Below are positions 1 to 5,437 of a stretch of 5,437 bases of DNA, piece by piece. The translations under genes were made by a program, and so were the position numbers. The stretch's first letter is position 1. The number at the start of each line of letters is the position of its first letter. This DNA comes from Candidatus Bipolaricaulota bacterium (lineage in GTDB: Bacteria > Bipolaricaulota > Bipolaricaulia > Bipolaricaulales > Bipolaricaulaceae): NCBI GenBank assembly GCA_025060555.1, contig JANXBC010000070.1:1-5437 (forward strand), read 5' to 3'. The notes beneath the pieces are model-generated. The model searched no databases, was not told the origin of the DNA, and worked only from the letters and a program-made list of their open reading frames with translations.

Positions 1-516
1 GAGCGTGGCAAGGTAGGCCTCCTCGAACTGGAAGGCGAACTCCTTCTCCTTGCGGGTGGGCTCGGCGGCCAGAAGGGCCCGGTACATGCGGATGACCTCG
101 AGGGCCTTCTCCTTGAGGTTGTGGGCTTTTTCCGTGTTCAGGGCGAGGATTTCGAAGGCCGCGGCGGGGTCGGGCACGACCACGGCGGGGATATGGGTGC
201 GGCCGAGCTGGAGGAGGGCCTCGCGGCGGTGGTTGCCGTTGGGGGTCCAAAAGCCCCCATCGGGGGCGCGCACAGCCACGATGGGGTCCAAAAACCTCCC
301 AAGCTTGGCGATCACCTCCTTGAGCCGCTCCACGTGGGAGTCGGAGAGATCGCGCTGGAAGGGCGTGGGCCGCACCTTGGCCAAAGGAAGGAGGGCGAAA
401 ACCTGCCAGTGCCCCTTATAGGGCTCCTGGTACACGGCGAGAACTTGGCCACCCTCGGCCCGGATAGCCTCTGTGAGCTTCTCGATCTCAGGGGGAGGAG
501 CAGGGGTGTCATGCAT
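1..516 (-). CDS. ParB/Srx-fold domain protein, C-terminus cut by window edge
   Basis: The reading frame is open from an ATG at 516 to the window edge (172 codons seen, no stop). Residues about 43-112 read as a ParB N-terminal-like domain. There is a 'LAKVRPTPFQRDLS' segment (about residues 46-58), like the 'I.pNPyQPR' entry of ParB. A helix 'HVERLKEVIAKLGRFLDPIVAV' follows (about 61-82). The box 'NGNHRREAL' (93-101) sits where ParB has its GERRxRA phosphate/CTP-binding motif. Residues after about 117 look helical and charged. The N-terminus has a short Pro-rich stretch (APPPE). Canonical chromosomal ParB proteins are roughly 280-300 residues, so much of the C-terminus, including any DNA-binding HTH, may be missing. 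The box is GNHR rather than GERR, so this may be a ParB-like domain protein with another role rather than the segregation ParB. No parA is visible. No Shine-Dalgarno precedes the ATG (see the promoter entry). The domain call is firm; the function is not. Confidence 0.8.
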   Translation of the reverse strand, partial: MHDTPAPPPEIEKLTEAIRAEGGQVLAVYQEPYKGHWQVFALLPLAKVRPTPFQRDLSDSHVERLKEVIAKLGRFLDPIVAVRAPDGGFWTPNGNHRREALLQLGRTHIPAVVVPDPAAAFEILALNTEKAHNLKEKALEVIRMYRALLAAEPTRKEKEFAFQFEEAYLATL

Positions 517-526
517 GACGCAAAAA

Positions 527-554
527 ATTATGCAGGAATGTGCCGAAAACGCAA
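527..554 (-). promoter_or_regulatory. Possible promoter of the ParB-like gene, leaderless type
   Basis: On the minus strand, TTGCGT (554-549) and CATAAT (532-527) are separated by 16 bases. The -10 matches five of six consensus positions; the -35 matches only TTG. A run of T follows the -10, and just 10 bases lie between the -10 and the ATG at 516. Transcription would therefore begin within a few bases of the start codon. This fits the absence of any Shine-Dalgarno there. The assignment rests on spacing and sequence only. Confidence 0.45.
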
Positions 555-556
555 GG

Positions 557-748
557 TTAGCGTTTGGTGCGAAGGAAGAAATACAAGCGCAAAAGGGCAA
601 CCACCACCGCCCCGGCAGCCGCGCCGAAGGCCGAATCCCGAAAAGGAAGGCCCAAAAGGGCACCTACGCCGGCGCCCAGGGCCAGGTGCCCGCCCCAGCG
701 CAGCCAAGGGGGGACGCGCAGCCGCTTCAGTCGCCCACGCCGAAGCAC
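557..748 (-). CDS. Small predicted membrane protein overlapping the porB 3' end
   Basis: This ORF of about 63 residues starts at GTG 748, inside the last codons of porB, and overlaps porB by 22 bases. I do not recognise a family. The N-terminus is strongly basic (LRRGRLKRLR). It is followed by two hydrophobic segments: a Gly/Ala/Leu-rich one at about residues 19-36 (HLALGAGVGALLGLPF) and one at about 39-58 (AFGAAAGAVVVALLRLYFFL). The protein ends in RTKR. This is a coherent two-helix hairpin with basic flanks, not the usual arginine/proline noise of shadow frames. GTG 748 is the only ATG/GTG/TTG start near this part of the frame. A longer ATG start at 868 would lie deep within porB and adds a Pro/Gly/Arg-rich tail typical of a shadow. 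An AAGGAG sits only 2 bases before the GTG, too close for ideal initiation, so translation may depend on coupling to porB termination. Function is unknown, and it could be a chance ORF. Confidence 0.5.
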   Translation of the reverse strand: MLRRGRLKRLRVPPWLRWGGHLALGAGVGALLGLPFRDSAFGAAAGAVVVALLRLYFFLRTKR

Positions 749-1674
749 TGCTCCTTCTTGAGGAGAAGCTCCCAGCGGCGGTCCACCTCCGCCTGGATTT
801 GGGCGATCAATTCTTTGCCCCGCGGATCGCGGAAGAGGTGGCGGAACCGGCCCTGCGTCTTCAGCCATTCCTCGATGGGCACGCGCTCCTTGGGCTTGTA
901 GTTGATCTTGTAGCGGCCCTCGATGACCTCGTAAAGGGGCCAGTAGCGCGTCTCCACCGCGAGTTTTGCTTGCTGGATGGCGCTGTCGCGGGGCGTGCGC
1001 CAGCCCAAGGGGCAGGTGGTAAGGACGTTTATGAACTTGGGGCCCTCGTACTTCATGGCCCGCTCCACCTTGTTCGCCAAGTCAATGAGATTGGCGACGG
1101 CGGCTTGGGCCGCGTAAGGGATACCATGAGCAACAACGATCTCCGTGAGGTCCTTTCGCTCCTGGGGTTTTCCGGGGATGACCTCGCCCACGGGCGCGGT
1201 GGTGGCGGCGGCGCACTTGGGCGTGGCGCTGGAGCGCTGGACCCCCGTGTTCATATAGGCCTCGTTGTTGAGACACACGTAGAGGAAGTCGTGCCCCCGC
1301 TCGAGGGCGCCGGAGAGGGCTTGAAAGCCGATGTCGTAGGTGCCGCCATCCCCAGCGAACACCACAAACCGTATGCGCTTGTCGATGAGCCCCTTCTTCT
1401 TTAGGGCTTTGTATGCGGCCTCCACCCCGGAGATCACCGCCGCGGCGTTCTCGAAGGCCACATGGATCCAGGGCACGTTCCAGGCCGTGCCGGGGAAGCG
1501 GCTGGAGGCCACCTCCAGGCAACCGGTGGGGCTGGCCACGACCACGGGGTCCTCGATGGCGTTGAGAACCGTGCGCACCACCATGGGCTCGGCGCACCCG
1601 GCGCACAGGGTGTGCCCGCCTGTGAACCGAACCCTCTTCTCCTCCCGCTCCGCTAAAACCCGAATGCTCGGCAT
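727..1674 (-). CDS. porB: Pyruvate:ferredoxin oxidoreductase beta subunit (PorB)
   Basis: This 315-residue protein is the TPP-binding subunit of four-subunit pyruvate:ferredoxin oxidoreductase, where pyruvate is decarboxylated and electrons enter the proximal [4Fe-4S] cluster. Cluster cysteines are visible at C24 and C27 (LCAGC), C52 (PTGCLEV) and C221 (TTCPLGW), matching the family's four ligands. The TPP/Mg motif begins at GDGGTYDIG (about 108-116) and closes with NNEAYMNTG (about 136-144). The segment VETRYWPLYEV and the C-terminal VDRRWELLL are typical of Thermotoga-type PorB, and the length matches. The second residue after C27 is Ala in place of the usual Gly of CxGCG. The ATG is preceded by AAGGAG at 5-base spacing, 9 bases after the porA stop, so it is co-transcribed with porA. 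The family and subunit are secure; pyruvate specificity over other 2-oxoacids is inferred from overall resemblance. Confidence 0.95.
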   Translation of the reverse strand: MPSIRVLAEREEKRVRFTGGHTLCAGCAEPMVVRTVLNAIEDPVVVASPTGCLEVASSRFPGTAWNVPWIHVAFENAAAVISGVEAAYKALKKKGLIDKRIRFVVFAGDGGTYDIGFQALSGALERGHDFLYVCLNNEAYMNTGVQRSSATPKCAAATTAPVGEVIPGKPQERKDLTEIVVAHGIPYAAQAAVANLIDLANKVERAMKYEGPKFINVLTTCPLGWRTPRDSAIQQAKLAVETRYWPLYEVIEGRYKINYKPKERVPIEEWLKTQGRFRHLFRDPRGKELIAQIQAEVDRRWELLLKKEQCFGVGD

Positions 1675-1683
1675 CCTCGCTCC

Positions 1684-2850
1684 TTACTCCCTAAGCCCAA
1701 TGTACCGGAGGACGGGTTCTGTAGCCTTGATGGTGGGAAGTTCTTGGAAGACTTTCACAAGATCGAGAACGGCTGTATCGCGGCCGCCGAGGCCGTAGAC
1801 GTAATTGACCAAAACCGGCCGACGCGGCGAGGGATAGAGGGCTGTGGCAATGTCCTCGTAGAGCGCGCCCATTGTCCCGAAGGAGATGGCCCGATCCAGC
1901 ACAGCAACCGCCTTGGCCCGGCTTAAGGCCTCCGCGACCTCCCGGATTGGGAAAGGACGCCAAAGCCAGGGCTTGAGAAGACCGACCTTCATGCCCTGCG
2001 CCCGGAGCTCATCCACCGCCACTTTCGCTGTACCAGCAGTGCTTCCCAAGACCACCATCACGTAGTCTGCGTCGTCCAGACGATAAGCCTCGAAAAAGCC
2101 GTGATAATCTCGGCCGCAGATGCGGGAAAATTCTCGCTGGATCTCCAAGAACACCGCGGGGACGGCTTCGATCGCGGCCTGTTGGGCGCGCTTGAGCTCA
2201 AAATAGTAGTCGGGCATAGCAAACGGCCCCCATGTGACAGGCCGCTCCACGTCTAGCAACGGATAGATTGGCTTGAACTCGCCCACAAAATTCCGCGCCA
2301 CCTCATCCGAAAGCACATCCACTACTTGCACCGAGTGGGTGAGGGTGAACCCATCGAGGTTGACAATGACAGGAAGGCGCACACGCATGTCTTCGGCAAG
2401 CCTTTGGGCCATAAGGGTGTAGTCATAGGCCTCCTGGGCACTTTCTGCGAAGATTTGCACAGCTCCGGAGTCCCGCGCTAAGTAGGCATCGGAGTGGTCA
2501 CAGTGGATATTGATGGGTGCGGACAGGGAGCGGTTGGCTAGGGCCATGACGATAGGGAGGCGTAACCCGGCAGCGATGTACAGAACTTCCACCATCAGAG
2601 CGAGACCCTGTGAGGCCGTGGCCGTCATGACCCGCCCGCCAGCGGCTGCCGCCCCAACGCACGCGGAAAGCGCGGAATGCTCGCTTTCCACAGGGATGAG
2701 CTCAGTACGCACTAGTCCATCGTGCACGTATTCTGCATAGTACTCCGCGATCTCTGATTGAGGGGTGATGGGGTAAACGGCAACTACATCGGGTTCAATT
2801 TGGCGCATGGCCTCCGCCACTGCTTTGTGCCCGGTTATGGCCTTGCGCAT
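1684..2850 (-). CDS. porA: Pyruvate:ferredoxin oxidoreductase alpha subunit (PorA)
   Basis: This 388-residue subunit builds the substrate side of the active site with PorB. YPITPQ (26-31) carries the Thr that in characterised PFORs contacts pyruvate. VESEHSA (54-60) carries the Glu that activates the TPP aminopyrimidine. ANRSLSAPINIHCDHSD (about 105-121) holds the conserved Arg and the HCDHSD block typical of pyruvate-type enzymes. The C-terminal third has KPWLWRPFP and YVYGLGGRD, as in the family, and the protein ends YIGLRE as in Thermotoga PorA. I chose ATG 2850 over an in-frame ATG at 2916. The N-terminus then begins MRKAITGHKAVAEAMRQIEPD, which fits the family, and a purine-rich GGAAAGGGGGG lies just upstream. 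The longer form would add residues encoded entirely over porD. The start overlaps the porD 3' end by 16 bases, implying translational coupling. No broken or missing segments are seen. Confidence 0.95.
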   Translation of the reverse strand: MRKAITGHKAVAEAMRQIEPDVVAVYPITPQSEIAEYYAEYVHDGLVRTELIPVESEHSALSACVGAAAAGGRVMTATASQGLALMVEVLYIAAGLRLPIVMALANRSLSAPINIHCDHSDAYLARDSGAVQIFAESAQEAYDYTLMAQRLAEDMRVRLPVIVNLDGFTLTHSVQVVDVLSDEVARNFVGEFKPIYPLLDVERPVTWGPFAMPDYYFELKRAQQAAIEAVPAVFLEIQREFSRICGRDYHGFFEAYRLDDADYVMVVLGSTAGTAKVAVDELRAQGMKVGLLKPWLWRPFPIREVAEALSRAKAVAVLDRAISFGTMGALYEDIATALYPSPRRPVLVNYVYGLGGRDTAVLDLVKVFQELPTIKATEPVLRYIGLRE

Positions 2851-3137
2851 TCCGCCCCCCTTTCCGAAACCATCTCGATGGCGTCCTTTGGACAGACCGC
2901 AGCGCATACCCCGCAACCTTTGCAGTGTTCGTAGTCAATCCCTGTGACTTTGCCCCCTCTGATGAGCACCGAGTCATCTGGGCAATGGAGCCAGCACTGG
3001 AGGCACTGAATGCATTTTTCTTCGTGCCATATGGGGCGCTCAGCCCGCCAACTCCCCGTTTTATTGAGGGCCTGAGCCGTACCCCCAAGGACTATTCCCC
3101 CGATTGGCAGATCCCGCCAGCCTTTAAGCTCAGCCAA
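2835..3137 (-). CDS. porD: Pyruvate:ferredoxin oxidoreductase delta subunit, 2x[4Fe-4S] ferredoxin-like (PorD)
   Basis: This 100-residue protein has two ferredoxin-type [4Fe-4S] motifs: CIQCLQCWLHCP (C42, C45, C48, C52) and CKGCGVCAAVCP (C72, C75, C78, C82). It is the electron-transfer subunit that passes electrons between the PorB cluster and external ferredoxin. The N-terminal WRDLPIGGIV and the middle TGSWRAERPIWHEEKC match the PorD pattern known from Thermotoga and archaea. The start is TTG at 3137. An in-frame TGA lies at 3143-3141, separated from the TTG by one CCG codon, so no earlier start is possible, and no other Met occurs before the C-terminal tail. It overlaps the porG stop by 8 bases and the porA start by 16, so all three cistrons are likely coupled. 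The length is normal for the family and all eight cysteines are present. Confidence 0.94.
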   Translation of the reverse strand: MAELKGWRDLPIGGIVLGGTAQALNKTGSWRAERPIWHEEKCIQCLQCWLHCPDDSVLIRGGKVTGIDYEHCKGCGVCAAVCPKDAIEMVSERGAECARP

Positions 3138-3693
3138 CGGTCACCCCTTTCGCTGCTTCATAGCCAGCCCGGAAGGCCTGGAGGTTCTTATTTAGCACTT
3201 CGGCACCTAGCCGGCCGCCCAAGGCCTCCCGCAGTTCAGCCTCCGCCACCGCGTAATCCGTGCCCAACACCGCGACCACAGCCCCCAACATGGGAACATT
3301 GGCAAAACCTGTGCCCGTTTCTTTGGCGATACGATCACCATCCACCGTGATGATCCTCCCGGAGAAACCGGTGCGCGCGCGGATCTCTTCAGGGGAACAG
3401 GCGCTGTTCACCAAAAGGACTCCGTTCGGCTTGAGGCCCTCCGTGGGGTTTTCTGAGTCCAAAAGTGTTTCATCGATGACAACCACGATGTCTGGCTCAT
3501 AAACACCGGAATGCACGCGGATCTCCGCATCTGAAATGCGGTTGTAGGCGCGAACGGGAGCACCGGAACGCTCTGGCCCGTACTCAGGAAAGGCCTGGAC
3601 GTGCTTCCCCTCACGGAGGTTTATCTGGGCAAGGATTTGGGAGACAGTTTTTGCGCCTTGGCCGCCGCGGCCGTGCCAACGGATCTCCTTCAT
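3130..3693 (-). CDS. porG: Pyruvate:ferredoxin oxidoreductase gamma subunit (PorG)
   Basis: This 187-residue subunit is the first gene of the por operon. It corresponds to domain III of single-chain PFORs and is thought to contribute to CoA handling and assembly. The N-terminal WHGRGGQGAKTVSQILAQ (6-23) is the diagnostic glycine-rich motif of 2-oxoacid:acceptor oxidoreductase gamma subunits. FPEYGPERSGAPVRAY (35-50) is the second conserved block. Further conserved segments are PDIVVVIDETLL, FANVPMLGAVV and the C-terminal LNKNLQAFRAGYEA. The ATG at 3693 has the near-perfect binding site AAGGAGG at 5-base spacing. The gene order porG-porD-porA-porB is the same as in Thermotoga maritima. A promoter just upstream (3720-3748) makes this the head of the operon. 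The length is typical and no defects are seen. Confidence 0.95.
   Translation of the reverse strand: MKEIRWHGRGGQGAKTVSQILAQINLREGKHVQAFPEYGPERSGAPVRAYNRISDAEIRVHSGVYEPDIVVVIDETLLDSENPTEGLKPNGVLLVNSACSPEEIRARTGFSGRIITVDGDRIAKETGTGFANVPMLGAVVAVLGTDYAVAEAELREALGGRLGAEVLNKNLQAFRAGYEAAKGVTVG
3141..3150 (-). promoter_or_regulatory. Ribosome binding site fixing the TTG start of porD
   Basis: The minus strand reads AAAGGGGTGA, ending 3 bases before the TTG at 3137. Its GGTGA pairs with the TCACC just 5' of the CCTCC core in this organism's own 16S 3' end, which is also in the window, so the close spacing is acceptable. The site lies inside the last codons of porG. Confidence 0.6.
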
Positions 3694-3705
3694 CTCCTCC
3701 TCCTT
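3694..3705 (-). promoter_or_regulatory. Strong purine-rich ribosome binding site of porG
   Basis: The minus strand reads AAGGAGGAGGAG directly before the ATG. AAGGAGG (3705-3699) is fully complementary to the CCTCCTT at the end of the 16S rRNA in this same window and ends 5 bases before the start codon. It is also one arm of the 11-bp inverted repeat described separately. Confidence 0.85.
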
Positions 3706-3737
3706 GGCAAAGCGGTGGCATTATAGAGGAGGAGGAG
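3694..3737 (-). repeat. 11-bp inverted repeat between promoter spacer and porG ribosome binding site
   Basis: The minus strand CTCCTCCTCCT (3737-3727), in the spacer between -35 and -10, is the exact reverse complement of AGGAGGAGGAG (3704-3694), the porG ribosome binding site. The two arms are separated by 22 bases that include the TATAAT. An RNA starting at the predicted start point near 3713 lacks the first arm. An RNA reading through from the upstream regulator gene contains both arms and could hide the binding site. Both arms are simple GGA-type triplet repeats, so chance is possible. Confidence 0.6.
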
Positions 3738-3748
3738 CAACCCGCAAA
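3720..3748 (-). promoter_or_regulatory. Housekeeping-type promoter of the porGDAB operon
   Basis: On the minus strand a perfect TATAAT (3725-3720) lies 17 bases downstream of TTTGCG (3748-3743), a -35 matching three of six consensus positions. The predicted start point near 3713 gives a leader of about 20 bases that consists of little more than the ribosome binding site. The weak -35 beside a perfect -10 is compatible with an activator binding just upstream, where the regulator gene ends. No experimental start site is available. Confidence 0.75.
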
Positions 3749-3758
3749 GGTTTAAGAA

Positions 3759-4427
3759 TCAAAACCGATCAGGGCCGCACTTCTCTCGCAAACCATCCAG
3801 ATCCTTTATGACGATCTGGTAGCGGCGTTTGTCCAGAAGGCCTTGGCGGGCCAACCGGTTCAGCGCCATGGTCGTGTTTTCCCGCGCCGAACCGATCATC
3901 TCCGCGAGATCTCGATGGGTGAGACGGAACCCGATGAGGATCCCGTTCTTCGTTTTGATCCCGTACTCTGAGGAAAGAAGGAGGAGTTGACGGGAGAGGC
4001 GCCCTTCGATATCGCGGAATGCCAGGTCCTGCACGAGGCCCTCCAGCTCGCGAATGCGTTGGCCGAGGACTTCCAACAGCTGGAGAAGGAGTTCCGGCTG
4101 GTTACGGACAAAGCCCAGGAAATGTTCACGGTGAATCTGGATGACGAGACCTTCGTCGAGGGCTTCGGCGTAGTGATTGCGGTGGCGCTCGCCGATGAGG
4201 GATAGCTCGCCGAACATGTCGCCTGGTCCGCGCGGCGCCAGAGAAATACGTTTTCCTGTGGGATCAATATAAGAAAGTTTTATGGTGCCGCTTTCGACGA
4301 AAAAAATGGTGGTGCTCGGGTCACCCTGCCGGTAGACGGTGTCACGAGCAGACACGCGGAAACGCTCGCCCAGCTCTAAGATGGGCTCGATCCCCGGAAT
4401 GACCCAATGTACGCGTCCTTGTTCCAT
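3759..4427 (-). CDS. Crp/Fnr-family transcriptional regulator
   Basis: This is a cytoplasmic DNA-binding regulator of 222 residues from ATG 4427. The N-terminal half is a cyclic-nucleotide-binding-type beta roll: FRVSARDTVYRQGDPSTTIFFVESGTIKLSY at about 23-53 and GPGDMFGELSLIGERHRNHYAEAL at about 67-90. A long dimerisation helix covers about 107-137. The C-terminal Crp-type winged HTH is LTHRDLAEMIGSARENTTMALNRL (169-192) followed by ARQGLLDKRR. The phosphate-binding position reads R-N rather than the R-S of E. coli Crp, so cAMP binding is doubtful. The N-terminal cysteines of an oxygen-sensing Fnr are absent; the only Cys is near the C-terminus. The recognition helix keeps the R-E pair of Crp but has Met where Crp has its second Arg. 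No Shine-Dalgarno precedes ATG 4427. The frame extends to a GTG at 4502 just below the rRNA terminator, also without one. It lies 65 bases upstream of porG and may regulate it. Family is secure; effector and targets are unknown. Confidence 0.9.
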   Translation of the reverse strand: MEQGRVHWVIPGIEPILELGERFRVSARDTVYRQGDPSTTIFFVESGTIKLSYIDPTGKRISLAPRGPGDMFGELSLIGERHRNHYAEALDEGLVIQIHREHFLGFVRNQPELLLQLLEVLGQRIRELEGLVQDLAFRDIEGRLSRQLLLLSSEYGIKTKNGILIGFRLTHRDLAEMIGSARENTTMALNRLARQGLLDKRRYQIVIKDLDGLREKCGPDRF

Positions 4428-4504
4428 GGCATACGGAGGGTATCGGTTGGCCAAGGCCCCGCGAAGGAACGGCGAGCGCGGAAAAGACCGAGCTTGGGGC
4501 ACAA

Positions 4505-4534
4505 GGAAAAGAAAAACGTCCCTTTTGGGGACGT
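4505..4534 (-). terminator. Intrinsic terminator downstream of the 16S rRNA gene
   Basis: The minus strand forms a perfect 7-bp stem, ACGTCCC (4534-4528) with GGGACGT (4522-4516), around the 5-base loop CAAAA. It is followed by TTTTCTTTT. The T tract and strong stem give the classic Rho-independent shape. It lies about 90 bases past the end of 16S and before the regulator gene, so it most likely ends the 16S transcript. Confidence 0.85.
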
Positions 4535-4622
4535 CGGAGGTTCTTGGTGGATAGGGACGGCGGCGTCTGCCGAGGGGAAGGTTGGCTTTGGCCCTTGACG
4601 GACAAGGACTTGTTCTCCCTAG
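4535..4622 (-). other. 16S rRNA 3' trailer (spacer without tRNA or 23S)
   Basis: This short stretch between the mature 16S 3' end and the terminator contains no tRNA and no 23S start. Two small hairpins can be drawn on the minus strand: ACAAG/CTTGT around 4613-4602 and CGGC-AGAC-GCCG at 4572-4561. The trailer may pair with the 5' leader, outside the window, to form the usual processing stem; that cannot be tested here. Confidence 0.55.

Positions 4623-5437
<815 letters not shown>

Noticed and set aside
121..1404. A long open frame on the plus strand (427 codons) across the ParB-like gene, the small ORF and half of porB.
   Set aside because: Its product is low-complexity and rich in Gly/Arg/Pro/His with no recognisable domain. 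It runs opposite to strongly supported genes and is explained by high GC at third positions.
1684..2916. Longer porA form starting at ATG 2916.
   Set aside because: The added 22 residues lie entirely over porD, look unlike any PorA N-terminus, and the ATG at 2850 has a better ribosome binding site and family fit.
2925..3350. Plus-strand open frame of 141 codons opposite porD and porG.
   Set aside because: It has no domain and a Pro-rich end, and it is antisense to two genes with conserved catalytic and cluster motifs.
3749..3762. TTGAT on the minus strand upstream of the por -35, resembling an Fnr half-site near position -42.
   Set aside because: The second half (AAACC) does not match ATCAA, the TTGAT includes the regulator's own stop codon, and the recognition helix is not of the Fnr type.
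4447..4454. Palindrome TTGGCCAA upstream of the regulator, considered as an autoregulatory operator.
   Set aside because: An 8-base GC-rich palindrome is expected by chance and does not resemble a Crp-type site of 14-16 bases with two half-sites.
4428..4502. N-terminal extension of the Crp/Fnr regulator to a GTG at 4502.
   Set aside because: The extra 25 residues are basic and Pro-rich, unlike the family. No ribosome binding site precedes the GTG, which sits within a few bases of the rRNA terminator. It cannot be fully excluded because ATG 4427 also lacks one.

Overview
The window looks like a chromosomal segment of an anaerobic, GC-rich bacterium (about 60% GC by eye). It is probably a thermophile or a deep-branching lineage. 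The evidence is a four-subunit pyruvate:ferredoxin oxidoreductase of the Thermotoga/archaeal type together with a clearly bacterial 16S rRNA that keeps an intact anti-Shine-Dalgarno 3' end. I cannot name a phylum from the sequence alone. Every supported gene lies on the minus strand, so transcription runs from high to low coordinates.

Layout in the direction of transcription: (1) The 3' half of a 16S rRNA gene (5437 to about 4623), cut by the window edge. (2) A short trailer of about 90 bases ending in a clear intrinsic terminator (4505-4534), so this 16S appears to be transcribed without a downstream 23S or tRNA. (3) A Crp/Fnr-family regulator (4427-3759). (4) A 65-base gap holding a strong promoter with a perfect TATAAT, a full-strength ribosome binding site and an 11-bp inverted repeat between the promoter spacer and that binding site. 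(5) The tightly packed operon porG-porD-porA-porB (3693-727). (6) A small predicted membrane protein overlapping the end of porB (748-557). (7) A promoter without room for a leader, followed by a ParB/Srx-fold protein that runs off the window (516-1).

The four por products together make pyruvate:ferredoxin oxidoreductase, which interconverts pyruvate + CoA with acetyl-CoA + CO2 while reducing or oxidising ferredoxin. PorA and PorB form the catalytic core, PorB carries TPP and the proximal [4Fe-4S] cluster, PorD carries two further [4Fe-4S] clusters, and PorG is the gamma subunit. The regulator directly upstream is a natural candidate to control the operon, but the sequence does not prove it.

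I found no mobile element, CRISPR array, tRNA or clearly novel multi-gene system. The observations most worth following up are the isolated 16S unit with its own terminator, the inverted repeat that could silence porG translation on read-through transcripts, the small membrane ORF after porB, and the probably leaderless ParB-like gene with a divergent nucleotide-binding box.
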